Positions 52,149-60,247 of a stretch of 64,000 bases of DNA are shown here, in pieces. The number at the start of each line of letters is the position of its first letter. Position 1 is the first letter of the stretch. The stretch spans positions 62,001 to 126,000 of the forward strand of contig NZ_RSED01000007.1 in assembly GCF_003933735.1 (NCBI RefSeq), written 5' to 3'. The notes beneath the pieces were generated by a model, which saw only the letters and a program-made list of their open reading frames with translations, did not search any database and was not told where the DNA came from. This stretch comes from Aquabacterium soli. GTDB lineage: Bacteria; Pseudomonadota; Gammaproteobacteria; Burkholderiales; Burkholderiaceae_C. The position numbers were made by a program, and so were the translations under genes.

Positions 52149-52520
52149 TGGTGGAGCCGGGGGGAATTGAACCCCCGTCCGCAAGCCATCAACAGGTAGA
52201 TCTACATGTTTAGCTGACTGATTTGGATCTCGTGGTCACCGTCGCGCAGCAGCACGCTACGGAGCCCACCAGTCACTTGATCTCGGCTTCAACGGAGTGA
52301 CCCCGCTCAAGCCCAGCCTATGTGAATAACCTCGCAGCCCTTGTCTTGCGACTCAAGCCCAGCCCATAGGCCGACTGTTGCGAGGCTCACCGGTGTTAAG
52401 CGGCGAGTGCGAACGATTCGTCGTTGGCAGTTAGTTTGTTTCCAGATGGATTTACGAGCTCACTGGTGCTCGACATGCACTATCCCGCATCCGCACCCAC
52501 GTCGAAACCAAGTCGGCCCC
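52149..52520 (-). ncRNA. ssrA: Transfer-messenger RNA (tmRNA)
   Basis: One-piece tmRNA of about 372 nucleotides. The 5' end GGGGCCG pairs with CGGCTCC before the terminal ACCA, giving the tRNA-like acceptor stem with the alanine-specific G3-U70 wobble. The T-arm GGGTTCAATTC is present near the 3' end. The internal tag reading frame at 52428-52396 encodes ANDESFALAA and a TAA stop. It rescues stalled ribosomes by trans-translation together with SmpB, and the tag directs proteolysis. A TACAAT sequence at 52540-52535 is a likely -10 element, and a strong terminator follows the 3' end. Confidence 0.95.
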
Positions 52521-52619
52521 AGGAAAGTAAGACCATTGTAGGACGGATCCCCGCCCAGCGCTGGCCTCATTCAAGGATCTTGGGCCAGCGGCGCGGTTTT
52601 CAAGCCCTGGCGGGCGTGA

Positions 52620-53849
52620 TCAGCTGCGGTAATCCGCGTTGATGGTCACGTAATCGTGCGAAAGATCACAGGTCCACAGGGTGGTGGCGGCGGTGCCGCG
52701 CGCCAGGCCCACGCGGATGGTGATCTCGCTCTGCTTCATCACGCGCTGGCCGTCTTCCTCGCGGTACTCGGGGCGGCGGCCGCCCTTGGTCACCACGTGC
52801 ACATCGTCCAGGTGCAGCTCGATCAGGTTCTGGTCCAGGTCATCGATGCCGGCATAGCCCACGGCGGCCAGGATGCGGCCCAGGTTGGGGTCGCTGGCAA
52901 AGAAGGCGGTCTTGACCAGCGGCGAGTGGGCAATGGCGTAAGCGGCCAAGCGGCATTCGGCCTCGTCGCGGCCACCCTCCACGGTGATGGTGATGAACTT
53001 GGTGGCGCCTTCGCCGTCACGCACGATGGCCTGGGCCAGCTGCACCGACACGGCGATCACGGCCTCGCGCACGGCGCGGCCCTCGGGGCTGTCCCAACTG
53101 GTGATCTCGGCGTGGTCGGCCTGGCGGGTGGCGATCACCACGAACGAGTCGTTGGTCGATGTGTCGCCGTCGATGGTGATGCGGTTGAAGGAGGCGTCGG
53201 CCGCGTCCTTGGCCAGGCCCTGCAGCAGCGCGGGCGCGATCTTGGCGTCGGTGGCCACGTAGCCCAGCATGGTGGCCATGTTGGGCTTGATCATGCCGGC
53301 ACCCTTGCTGATGCCGGTGACCGTGACGGTGGCGTTGCCCACCTTGACCTGGCGCGAAGCGGCCTTGGGCAGGGTGTCGGTGGTCATGATGCCTTCGGCG
53401 GCCAGGGCCCAGTTGTCGGCCTTCAGATCGGCCAGGGCGGCGGGCAGGCCGGCCTGGATGCGGTCGATGGGCAGCGTCTCCATGATCACGCCGGTGGAAA
53501 ACGGCAGCACCTGCTCGGGGGCGATGTCCAGGTGGCGGGCCAGGGCGATGCAGGTGGTCTGCGCGCGGACCAGGCCATCTTCACCGGTGCCGGCGTTGGC
53601 GTTGCCGGTGTTGACCAGCAGGGCGCGGATGTCGGTGCCCGCGGCCAGGTGCTTCTGGCAGATCTGCACGGGGGCGGCGCAGAAGCGGTTCTTGGTGAAC
53701 ACGCCGGCCACGGCCGAGCCTTCGGCCAGGGTCACCACGGTCAGGTCACGGCGGTTGGCCTTGCGCACGCCAGCCATGGCGACACCGATTTGCACGCCGG
53801 GCACGGGGTGGAGGTCTTGGGGGTTGGGGGCGGACAGGTTGACTGGCAT
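52620..53849 (-). CDS. argJ: Bifunctional glutamate N-acetyltransferase/amino-acid acetyltransferase ArgJ
   Basis: A 409-residue ornithine acetyltransferase. The self-cleavage and nucleophile site is the Thr in [16 protein letters not shown]; upstream [10 protein letters not shown] and the early [13 protein letters not shown] are conserved. It transfers acetyl from N-acetylornithine to glutamate (and can use acetyl-CoA) in arginine biosynthesis. The ATG at 53849 starts the family N-terminus ([18 protein letters not shown]); the frame continues upstream without homology. It starts the group of minus-strand genes between ssrA and the LytTR regulator, and lies 71 bases from the latter. Confidence 0.95.
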   Translation of the reverse strand: MPVNLSAPNPQDLHPVPGVQIGVAMAGVRKANRRDLTVVTLAEGSAVAGVFTKNRFCAAPVQICQKHLAAGTDIRALLVNTGNANAGTGEDGLVRAQTTCIALARHLDIAPEQVLPFSTGVIMETLPIDRIQAGLPAALADLKADNWALAAEGIMTTDTLPKAASRQVKVGNATVTVTGISKGAGMIKPNMATMLGYVATDAKIAPALLQGLAKDAADASFNRITIDGDTSTNDSFVVIATRQADHAEITSWDSPEGRAVREAVIAVSVQLAQAIVRDGEGATKFITITVEGGRDEAECRLAAYAIAHSPLVKTAFFASDPNLGRILAAVGYAGIDDLDQNLIELHLDDVHVVTKGGRRPEYREEDGQRVMKQSEITIRVGLARGTAATTLWTCDLSHDYVTINADYRS

Positions 53850-53919
53850 GGGGGCTCGCTCTCTGGCGCGGCGTGAAGCACCGCTTGAAGCCGACGATTG
53901 TGCCGCACGCCGATGAGGT

Positions 53920-54741
53920 CTACATGGCCTTGAACAGATGGGCGTACATGCGGCTGACCTCCAGCGTCTCGGGGCGGCCACGCAGGTGCACGCGCAGGCG
54001 GCCATTGGGCCGGTTCTCGCGGCTGACCCGTTCGATGGCGCGCACGTTGACCACGGCGCTGCGGTGCACCTGCCAGAAGCGCTCCGCGTCCAGGCGCGGC
54101 ATCAGCTCGCGCAGCGGCGTGCGGATCAGCAGCTCAGGCCCCTGGCCGCTGGTGGGGGTGATCAGGCGCACGTACTTGTCGGCGGCCTCGAAGTACAGCA
54201 CTTCGTCCACCGGCACCAGGACCAGGCCCTGGGCGGTGGACACCTGGATGATGCTCAGCGGAGGCTGGCTGGCCGCGGCCGGCGCGGGGGCAGTCTGCCG
54301 CAAGGCCTGGAGGGCCTGCATGGGCGGCAGGGCCGGGTCTTCCTGTCGGGCGGCGCGCAGGCGCAGCTGTTGCTGCAGCCGCTCGCAGGTGCCGGCCAGG
54401 CGGGCGGTCTGCACGGGCTTGAGCACGTAGTCCACGGCGGCCTGCTCAAAAGCAGCCAGCGCGTATTCATCGTAGGCCGTCACGAACACCGTCAAGGGCA
54501 GGGGGCGGTGCTCGGGCCAGGCATCGGCAATGGCTTCGGCCGCATCCAGCCCATCGCGGCCGGGCATCTTGATGTCCAGGAAGAGCACATCGGGCTGCTC
54601 GGCCACGGCCAGTGCCACGGCCTGGTTGCCGTCCTGCGCCAGGGGCAGCAGGCGCAGCTCGGGCCACAGGCGGCCCAGCAGGGTGCTCAGTGCGTGCGCG
54701 AGCACGGGTTCGTCTTCCGCGATCAGGGCCGTGGCGTTCAT
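53920..54741 (-). CDS. LytTR-type DNA-binding response regulator
   Basis: A 273-residue two-domain regulator. The receiver has Glu9-Asp10-Glu11 and phospho-acceptor Asp56 ([11 protein letters not shown]), and later Lys of LKPV. A Gln/Ala/Pro-rich linker precedes a C-terminal LytTR domain ([30 protein letters not shown]). LytTR proteins bind direct repeats in promoters. The start overlaps the stop of the sensor kinase gene (ATGA), so both are one operon and a functional pair. Targets are unknown. Confidence 0.92.
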   Translation of the reverse strand: MNATALIAEDEPVLAHALSTLLGRLWPELRLLPLAQDGNQAVALAVAEQPDVLFLDIKMPGRDGLDAAEAIADAWPEHRPLPLTVFVTAYDEYALAAFEQAAVDYVLKPVQTARLAGTCERLQQQLRLRAARQEDPALPPMQALQALRQTAPAPAAASQPPLSIIQVSTAQGLVLVPVDEVLYFEAADKYVRLITPTSGQGPELLIRTPLRELMPRLDAERFWQVHRSAVVNVRAIERVSRENRPNGRLRVHLRGRPETLEVSRMYAHLFKAM

Positions 54742-55979
54742 GGGTGAAGGGCGTGGGCAGGGGGCTCGTCCAGCGGCGGCAGCACGCTGGGGCCGAAGGG
54801 TGAGATGGATCCGGTGCTCAGGGCAGGCGCGGGGCTGACCGCGGTGTTCAGAGGCAGGCGCAGCGTGACGATGGTGCCGCTGTGGCCGGTGCTCTCTTGC
54901 ATGCTCAGGCTGGCTGTGCCGCCGTAGGCCGATTGCACGCGGTCTCGCACGCAGGCCATGCCGAAGCCCGGCGGGCCTTGCCGGGCGGCTTCGGCGGCGC
55001 GCAGGCCGCGGCCGGTGTCGATCACGCACAGCACCAGGGTGCTGTCTTCCACGCGGGCGCGCAGGATCAGCTGGCCGCCCGGCGGGTTGGGCTCCAGGCC
55101 GTGCTTGACGGCGTTCTCCACCAGGGGCTGCAGCAGCAGGGTGGGCACGTGGTGGCTGGCCAGTTCGGCTGGCAGCTCAAGTTTCACCTGCAGGCGCGGG
55201 CCCATGCGCACCTGCATCAGCGCCAGGTAGTCGTCCACGCGGGCGAACTCGGTGCTCAGCGGGTGGGTGGTGGTGCGGCTGCCGCCCAGGGTGGCCCGCA
55301 GGAAGGTGATCAGGCGCGCCAGCATGTCCTGCGCGCGGGCCGGATCGGATTCGATCAGCGCGTGCAGGTTGGCCAGGGTGTTGAACATCATGTGCGGCTC
55401 GAGCTGGGCCTGCAGCAGGCGCAGCTGGGTCTGCAGGGCCTGTCGCTGGGCAGCCTCGGCGCGCACCTCGTTGGCCGCCAGGCGCACGCGCAGGTAGTCG
55501 ATCGTGAAGGTCAGGATGGTGATGCTGTAGCTCAGCACCAATGACACGGCAAAGGGCGGGCGCTCCCTGGGGATCTCCATGGGCCACCACGGGAACGCCA
55601 GGATGGCCTGGGCCAGGAACACCCCGAACAGGCAGGCCAGGGGAATGCCCACGATGGCGCAGAAGGCGATGGCCGGCCAGCCCACCAGGCCGTACACGCC
55701 GCGCCGGTCGAAACGCTCGCGCGCGTCGGGCAGCTTGGGCCAGCGCCGCCGGGCCTCGGCCAGCCACACCATGCCCACGATGGTCCAGCACCAGTAGCCC
55801 AGGCACATGGCATACGCCAGGTTCACCATCAGGCCGTAGCGCTGGTCTTCGTCGCGGCCCGCCCATTCGATCGCCCACAGGAACAGCGCGATCGACAGGC
55901 TCCACAGCAGGTTGAAGCGCCCCGTGCGCGGGATGGAGCCCAGCAGGGTCAGGTCCTTGGGATGGTGGGCGGCTGACAT
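54738..55979 (-). CDS. LytS-like sensor histidine kinase (His_kinase type)
   Basis: A 413-residue membrane kinase. About four hydrophobic segments (near 25-40, 50-75, 100-125 and 145-160) form the sensor. The short kinase core of the LytS/YehU class has phospho-acceptor His196 in LEPHMMFNTLANLHAL, then LLQPLVENAVKHG, DTGRGL and a final GTIVTLRLPL. It phosphorylates the LytTR regulator encoded directly downstream with an ATGA overlap. The signal is unknown; related kinases sense pyruvate, peptides or membrane state. Confidence 0.9.
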   Translation of the reverse strand: MSAAHHPKDLTLLGSIPRTGRFNLLWSLSIALFLWAIEWAGRDEDQRYGLMVNLAYAMCLGYWCWTIVGMVWLAEARRRWPKLPDARERFDRRGVYGLVGWPAIAFCAIVGIPLACLFGVFLAQAILAFPWWPMEIPRERPPFAVSLVLSYSITILTFTIDYLRVRLAANEVRAEAAQRQALQTQLRLLQAQLEPHMMFNTLANLHALIESDPARAQDMLARLITFLRATLGGSRTTTHPLSTEFARVDDYLALMQVRMGPRLQVKLELPAELASHHVPTLLLQPLVENAVKHGLEPNPPGGQLILRARVEDSTLVLCVIDTGRGLRAAEAARQGPPGFGMACVRDRVQSAYGGTASLSMQESTGHSGTIVTLRLPLNTAVSPAPALSTGSISPFGPSVLPPLDEPPAHALHP

Positions 55980-56015
55980 GGGGCGGGGCGCGTCTTCGTC
56001 AGTGCGAAAAAAGGG

Positions 56016-58187
56016 TCATCGGGATGGTGGAGCCGTCCAGCCTTGCAGCCAGGTGTTCAGCGCCGGAAACTCCTTGATCAGCAGCGGCGCAAAGGACACC
56101 AGTATCAGGCCCAGCGTCATCACCGCGCAAGGCAGGATCCAACGCTCATACCGGCGGTAGAAGGACTGGTTGGCCACCTCGCGGTCCGAGGCGTCGATCA
56201 GGTCTTCGCCCACCACCTGGCGTGCCAGCAGCTGGTTCAGCGCCACCGGCGGCATCAGGTAGCCCAGCTCGAAGGCCACCAGCACCATCACCCAGAAGTG
56301 CACCGGGTCGATGCCGCTCTTGTAGGCCAGCGGGGCCAGCGTGCCCGACACCAGGAAGATGGCGCCCAGGGGCTCCATGAACATGCCCAGCACCACCAGC
56401 GCGGTGGCCATGAAGGCCATGGCCGTCCAGGCGCTGCTGAACACCTCGGGGGCCATGTGGATGATGCCCGAGCGCTCGATCACGCCGCCTGCCGCCTGCG
56501 ACAGCAGGATCAGGAACAGGTAGCCGCCCAGGTGGCCGGTGGTCTCGACCGTGGCCGCGCGGATGGACGACTCGACGCCGCGCTCGCGGTGCATCGCGAA
56601 CGACAGTTGCTGCGAATCGGGCCCGATGCCGCGCGCCAGCAGCAGCTTGTCGAACACCACGATGATGATCATGATGACCGGCATGATGATGGGCGCCGAG
56701 ATCTCGTTGAGCGGCGTGTCCAGCACGTTGTCGTAGAAGGCCACCACCGCCAGGATCACGGCGATGTAGGGCAGCAGGGCGGGCACCTGGCGCAGCATGG
56801 CCGGCACGCCCACGCGTGGCGAGACCACGTCGATGGTGTGCTTCTCACGGCGCAGCTGCGAGGCCGCGAAGAACAGCGTGGACGTGATGAAGAACACGAA
56901 CAGGCCCCAGTGGAAGAGCTCGTCGCTGGTGACCTCTTTGTTGACGGCCACGATGGCCACCACCAGCAGGCTGGGGCGCAGGACCACACCCAGCGATCCG
57001 GACATGGCCGTGGCCGCCAGCGCGAACTGGCTGGATCCGCCCACCGCGCGTACCTCGTGGTAGATGATGGCGCCGGCCGCCATCACGAAGGCGCCGGAGC
57101 CGCCGGTGTAGGCCGTCGGAATGGCCGCTGCAAGCAAGATGGCGTAGGTGAGTGCTTCTGGCGACAGCTTCCATGGCCGCAGCAGGTTCATGAACAGGTC
57201 GACCACGCGGGTCTGCTTGAACAGCATGCCGCCCCAGATGAACAGGGCCAGCTGCAGCGGGATGTTGGGGAACTCCATCAAGGCGTTGATGTAGATGGCC
57301 AGGCCCGAGGGGTGGCCCTGCTCCCAGAAGTAGTGCCCCGAGCTGATCGTCATCAGGCCGGCCAGCGGGATCGTCTTGAGCGCATGGCCCCAGGTGCCAT
57401 CACCGATGCCATCGGCCGGCTTGTGCGGCCTCAGGCATTGCCACGCGCTGGCGATCAGCAGCGATCCGAACAGCACCATCCACGCAAAGTGGATCAAGGG
57501 CTCTTCCACGGCCACGCCCGAGGCCACCGAGATCTGGTAGTAGCGGATGCTGGAGTACAGCGCCACGGCTGAGGCGATCAGCATCGTCCAGGCCTGCACC
57601 TTGTAATCGCGCCCGTAGCGAGGCGGCACCAGGCTGATGTGGTGGTAGCCCACCGTGGTGGCCAGGATGGTGAAGCCCATCAGCAGCAGCAGGATCATGG
57701 GCCGGTTCTCGCTGCCGAAGCGGAACAGGCCGAAGAAGCTGGTCTCCAGTGTGCGGTAGGCCTTCACGGCCCAGGTGTTGTGATCGGCCACGCGCTGGAA
57801 CCAGGCATGCTTCTCCTGGCATTGCGCCAGCGTGTCGCGCAGCGACTGGCGCAGCTTGTCGGCATCGAGCGCTTCGTCGGCGAACAGGCTGTCGATCACG
57901 TCACCACCGCCGGCGGGCTGGGCGGCCATGCGCTTGCTCACCTCGGCGTCGACGTTCATGTTGGCGTCGCAGGTGGGGCGCACGGGCTCGGCGCGCAGCA
58001 TGAAGTACTGCACGTGCTCGGCCTTGTTGCCGAAGAAGCTCTCGCCGAAGCGCAGCAACTGCCCGTGGATCATCTCACCGGTGCCGATCACCAGCACCAG
58101 CAAGAGCATGGCGATGGTGGGCAAGCCGATGCACCAGTCGGACAAGGTGCGCGGGGCGGGGGCGGGCAGGGTGGTGGCCTGGCTCAT
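56016..58187 (-). CDS. TRAP-type transporter large permease with N-terminal extension
   Basis: A 723-residue membrane protein. The C-terminal 400 residues are a DctM-like TRAP large permease (PTAYTGGSGAFVMAAGAI, GLFVFFITSTLFFAA, FMEPLGAIFLVSGTLAPLAY, and the final AFELGYLMPPVALNQLL). The N-terminal third has one helix, a large hydrophilic loop with two Cys (PTCDANM, AQCQEKH) and about three helices, which may replace the small DctQ subunit. The ATG at 58187 follows GGAGACACG. No periplasmic DctP-type binding protein gene is near. It likely moves an organic acid or related anion, driven by ion gradients. Confidence 0.85.
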   Translation of the reverse strand: MSQATTLPAPAPRTLSDWCIGLPTIAMLLLVLVIGTGEMIHGQLLRFGESFFGNKAEHVQYFMLRAEPVRPTCDANMNVDAEVSKRMAAQPAGGGDVIDSLFADEALDADKLRQSLRDTLAQCQEKHAWFQRVADHNTWAVKAYRTLETSFFGLFRFGSENRPMILLLLMGFTILATTVGYHHISLVPPRYGRDYKVQAWTMLIASAVALYSSIRYYQISVASGVAVEEPLIHFAWMVLFGSLLIASAWQCLRPHKPADGIGDGTWGHALKTIPLAGLMTISSGHYFWEQGHPSGLAIYINALMEFPNIPLQLALFIWGGMLFKQTRVVDLFMNLLRPWKLSPEALTYAILLAAAIPTAYTGGSGAFVMAAGAIIYHEVRAVGGSSQFALAATAMSGSLGVVLRPSLLVVAIVAVNKEVTSDELFHWGLFVFFITSTLFFAASQLRREKHTIDVVSPRVGVPAMLRQVPALLPYIAVILAVVAFYDNVLDTPLNEISAPIIMPVIMIIIVVFDKLLLARGIGPDSQQLSFAMHRERGVESSIRAATVETTGHLGGYLFLILLSQAAGGVIERSGIIHMAPEVFSSAWTAMAFMATALVVLGMFMEPLGAIFLVSGTLAPLAYKSGIDPVHFWVMVLVAFELGYLMPPVALNQLLARQVVGEDLIDASDREVANQSFYRRYERWILPCAVMTLGLILVSFAPLLIKEFPALNTWLQGWTAPPSR

Positions 58188-58365
58188 GGTTCGTGTCTCC
58201 TGTTGCGGCGCCTTGAGGTGCCGTCTTGTGCTCACGTTGTGATGCGTCGCAATCTAGGGCCCTCGAGCCGTCTGCGAAAGCCCCTTGCGATGGATGACAC
58301 GTTTGTAGCGCCAACCGGCATGCTGATGGAGCCAGCCAGAACCGATGTTCAATGAATGAGCCTGA

Positions 58366-59619
58366 TCAAGGCGCGATGCGGTGTGATGGCGTATCAGGGT
58401 TGCCACTAGGTTGGCCGTTGTGCACTGCAATAGATGGGCGAGTGAACCACCAGAACACGCTGGCCACCGCGTTGCCGCCCAGGCCCAGTGCGCACACGCC
58501 CGCCCAGCCGTGCAGGTCGTAGAGCCAGGTGGCGGTGATGGCGCCCAGGCCGCTGCCCGCCGCGTAGAAGAGCATGTAGCAGGCGATCAGCCGGCCCTGA
58601 GCCTGGGGATCACCCTGAAGGATCAGGCTCTGGTTGACGACATGCAGGGCCTGCACGCCCAGGTCGAGCAGCAGCACACCGATCAGCAAGGCGGCCAGTG
58701 AGTGCTCCATCATCACCAGCGGCCCCCAGGACAGCATCAGGCACAGCAGAGCGGCGCCGGTCACCCGCTGTCCATGCTGCCGGTCTGTCCAGGCGCCTGC
58801 ACGGCCCGCCGCCAATGCGCCCGCCACGCCCACCAGCCCGAGCGCGCCGATGGCCGTGTGCGACCAGGCATGAGGCGGCTGGCCCAGCGGCAGTGCGATG
58901 GCGCTCCAGAAGGCCGCGAAGGTGAAGAACATCAGCAGGCCGATCGTGCCGCGCACCTGCAGGGTGCGGTCATGCATCAACAGGCAGGCCATGGAGCGCA
59001 ACAGCTCAGGGTAGGTCCATCGTGGTTGCTCAGGCGCTGGCCTGGCCGCATCGGTCTCTGGCAGGCGCCACCAAAGCCACAGACCCATCAGCCCGCAAAC
59101 TAGCGCCGAGGCTGCGTACACGGCGCGCCAGCCTGCGATGTCGCTCAAGGCGCCGGCCAGCGCGCGCGCCATCAGCAGCCCGATGACCACGCCCGCCTGC
59201 GCCGTGCCGACCATGCGCCCGCGTTGTGTGGCATGCGCCAGTGTGGCCGCATGGGCGATCAGGCCTTGTGTCATCGCCGTGCCCAGCAGGCCGGTGCAGG
59301 TCAGTGCGATCAGCAGTGCCGAAGGAGAGTGCGCCATCGTCACGCCGACCAGGGCCGCGATCAGCAGCATGGACTGGGCCAGCAGCAGCCGGCGACGGTT
59401 CAGCAGGTCTCCCAGGGGCACCAGCACCAGCAGCGCGATGACGCTGCCCAGCTGCGCGGTGGTGATCAGACCGCCGGCTGCGGCGCGGGACAGACCGGAG
59501 TCTGCAGCCATGGCATCCAGCAAGGGCTGTGCGTAATAGACATTGGCCACACTGATGGCGCAGCACAGCGCGATCAGGCGAGCGGTGCTGATCGACAAGG
59601 CCTGATGGATGTTCTTCAT
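58366..59619 (-). CDS. MFS transporter (DHA1-like drug/metabolite exporter)
   Basis: A 417-residue permease with about twelve helices. The opening IALCCAISVANVYYAQPLLDAMA and motif A region LVPLGDLLNRRRLL fit DHA1-type exporters. It is divergent from an HxlR-type regulator with a shared palindromic operator, the usual layout of a regulated efflux pair. It probably exports a small aromatic or electrophilic compound; the substrate is unknown. The length is normal. Confidence 0.85.
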   Translation of the reverse strand: MKNIHQALSISTARLIALCCAISVANVYYAQPLLDAMAADSGLSRAAAGGLITTAQLGSVIALLVLVPLGDLLNRRRLLLAQSMLLIAALVGVTMAHSPSALLIALTCTGLLGTAMTQGLIAHAATLAHATQRGRMVGTAQAGVVIGLLMARALAGALSDIAGWRAVYAASALVCGLMGLWLWWRLPETDAARPAPEQPRWTYPELLRSMACLLMHDRTLQVRGTIGLLMFFTFAAFWSAIALPLGQPPHAWSHTAIGALGLVGVAGALAAGRAGAWTDRQHGQRVTGAALLCLMLSWGPLVMMEHSLAALLIGVLLLDLGVQALHVVNQSLILQGDPQAQGRLIACYMLFYAAGSGLGAITATWLYDLHGWAGVCALGLGGNAVASVFWWFTRPSIAVHNGQPSGNPDTPSHRIAP

Positions 59620-59620
59620 G

Positions 59621-59676
59621 TGGTTTCAAATAAAAACTGGATGATGGGTTGCCATTCTGGTTTTAAAATGAAACCA
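59621..59676. promoter_or_regulatory. Candidate HxlR operator between MFS and regulator genes
   Basis: Perfect 8-base arms TGGTTTCA (59621-59628) and TGAAACCA (59669-59676) bracket an AT-rich 40-base centre that holds a further TGGTTTT half-site. The region holds both divergent promoters. Two half-sites in this layout fit a winged-helix HxlR dimer or tetramer that represses both genes. Confidence 0.55.
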
Positions 59677-59717
59677 TGTGAGTGAGTGCGGGCTTGTGCC
59701 GCACAAAGGAGCCTGTT

Positions 59718-60185
59718 GTGGCCAAAAGAAAAAGCTTGGCCGATGCGCCCTGCCCGGTGGCGCGTGCGCTCGATGCGGTGGGCGAGCGCTGGTCGCTGCT
59801 GATCGTGCGCGATGCCTTCGATGGCGTGAGGCGCTTCAGTGAGTTCCAGGCCAGCATGGGCGTGGCGCGCAACATCCTGGCTGATCGCCTGCGCCTGCTG
59901 GTGGAGGCTGGCGTGTTGCGCACCGAGCCTGCGTCCGATGGCAGCGCCTATTCGGAATACGTGCTCACCCCCAGGGGCGAGGCCTTGTTCCCGGTGATCG
60001 TCACCTTGCGCCAGTGGGGCGAGGCCGAGCTCTACCGCCCTGGCGAGGCGCATTCCAGGTTGGTCGATCGCCGCAGTGGGCGCGCGCTCACGCGCAAGGT
60101 GGCCCTGCGCTTCGAGGATGGGCAGCCCTTGCGTGCCCAGGACACCGTGGTCAAGAAATTGCCCGTACCCGCCACGGAACCTTGA
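59718..60185 (+). CDS. HxlR-family winged-helix transcriptional regulator
   Basis: A 155-residue HxlR regulator. The core has CPVARALDAVGERWSLLIVRD, typical of the family, then the recognition helix (FSEFQASMGVARNILADRL) and the wing (YSEYVLTPRGEAL). The conserved Cys near residue 12 is often the redox/electrophile sensor in relatives. It starts with GTG 59718 after AAAGGA. It is divergent from the MFS gene and likely represses it until a reactive compound is present. A short C-terminal extension of about 40 residues follows the usual domain. Confidence 0.9.
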   Translation: MAKRKSLADAPCPVARALDAVGERWSLLIVRDAFDGVRRFSEFQASMGVARNILADRLRLLVEAGVLRTEPASDGSAYSEYVLTPRGEALFPVIVTLRQWGEAELYRPGEAHSRLVDRRSGRALTRKVALRFEDGQPLRAQDTVVKKLPVPATEP

Positions 60186-60196
60186 CGGCCCAAAGC

Positions 60197-60222
60197 ACAT
60201 CGGGGCCCGAAGGCCCCGATGT
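60197..60222. terminator. Bidirectional hairpin between the HxlR gene and secA
   Basis: Perfect 11-base arms ACATCGGGGCC and GGCCCCGATGT with a CGAA tetraloop lie between the convergent stops at 60185 and 60248. No clear T-tract is present on either side, so it may act with Rho or mainly as a 3' stabiliser. Confidence 0.7.
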
Positions 60223-60247
60223 CATGGTGCGGCGCAGGTGCCTGTGA

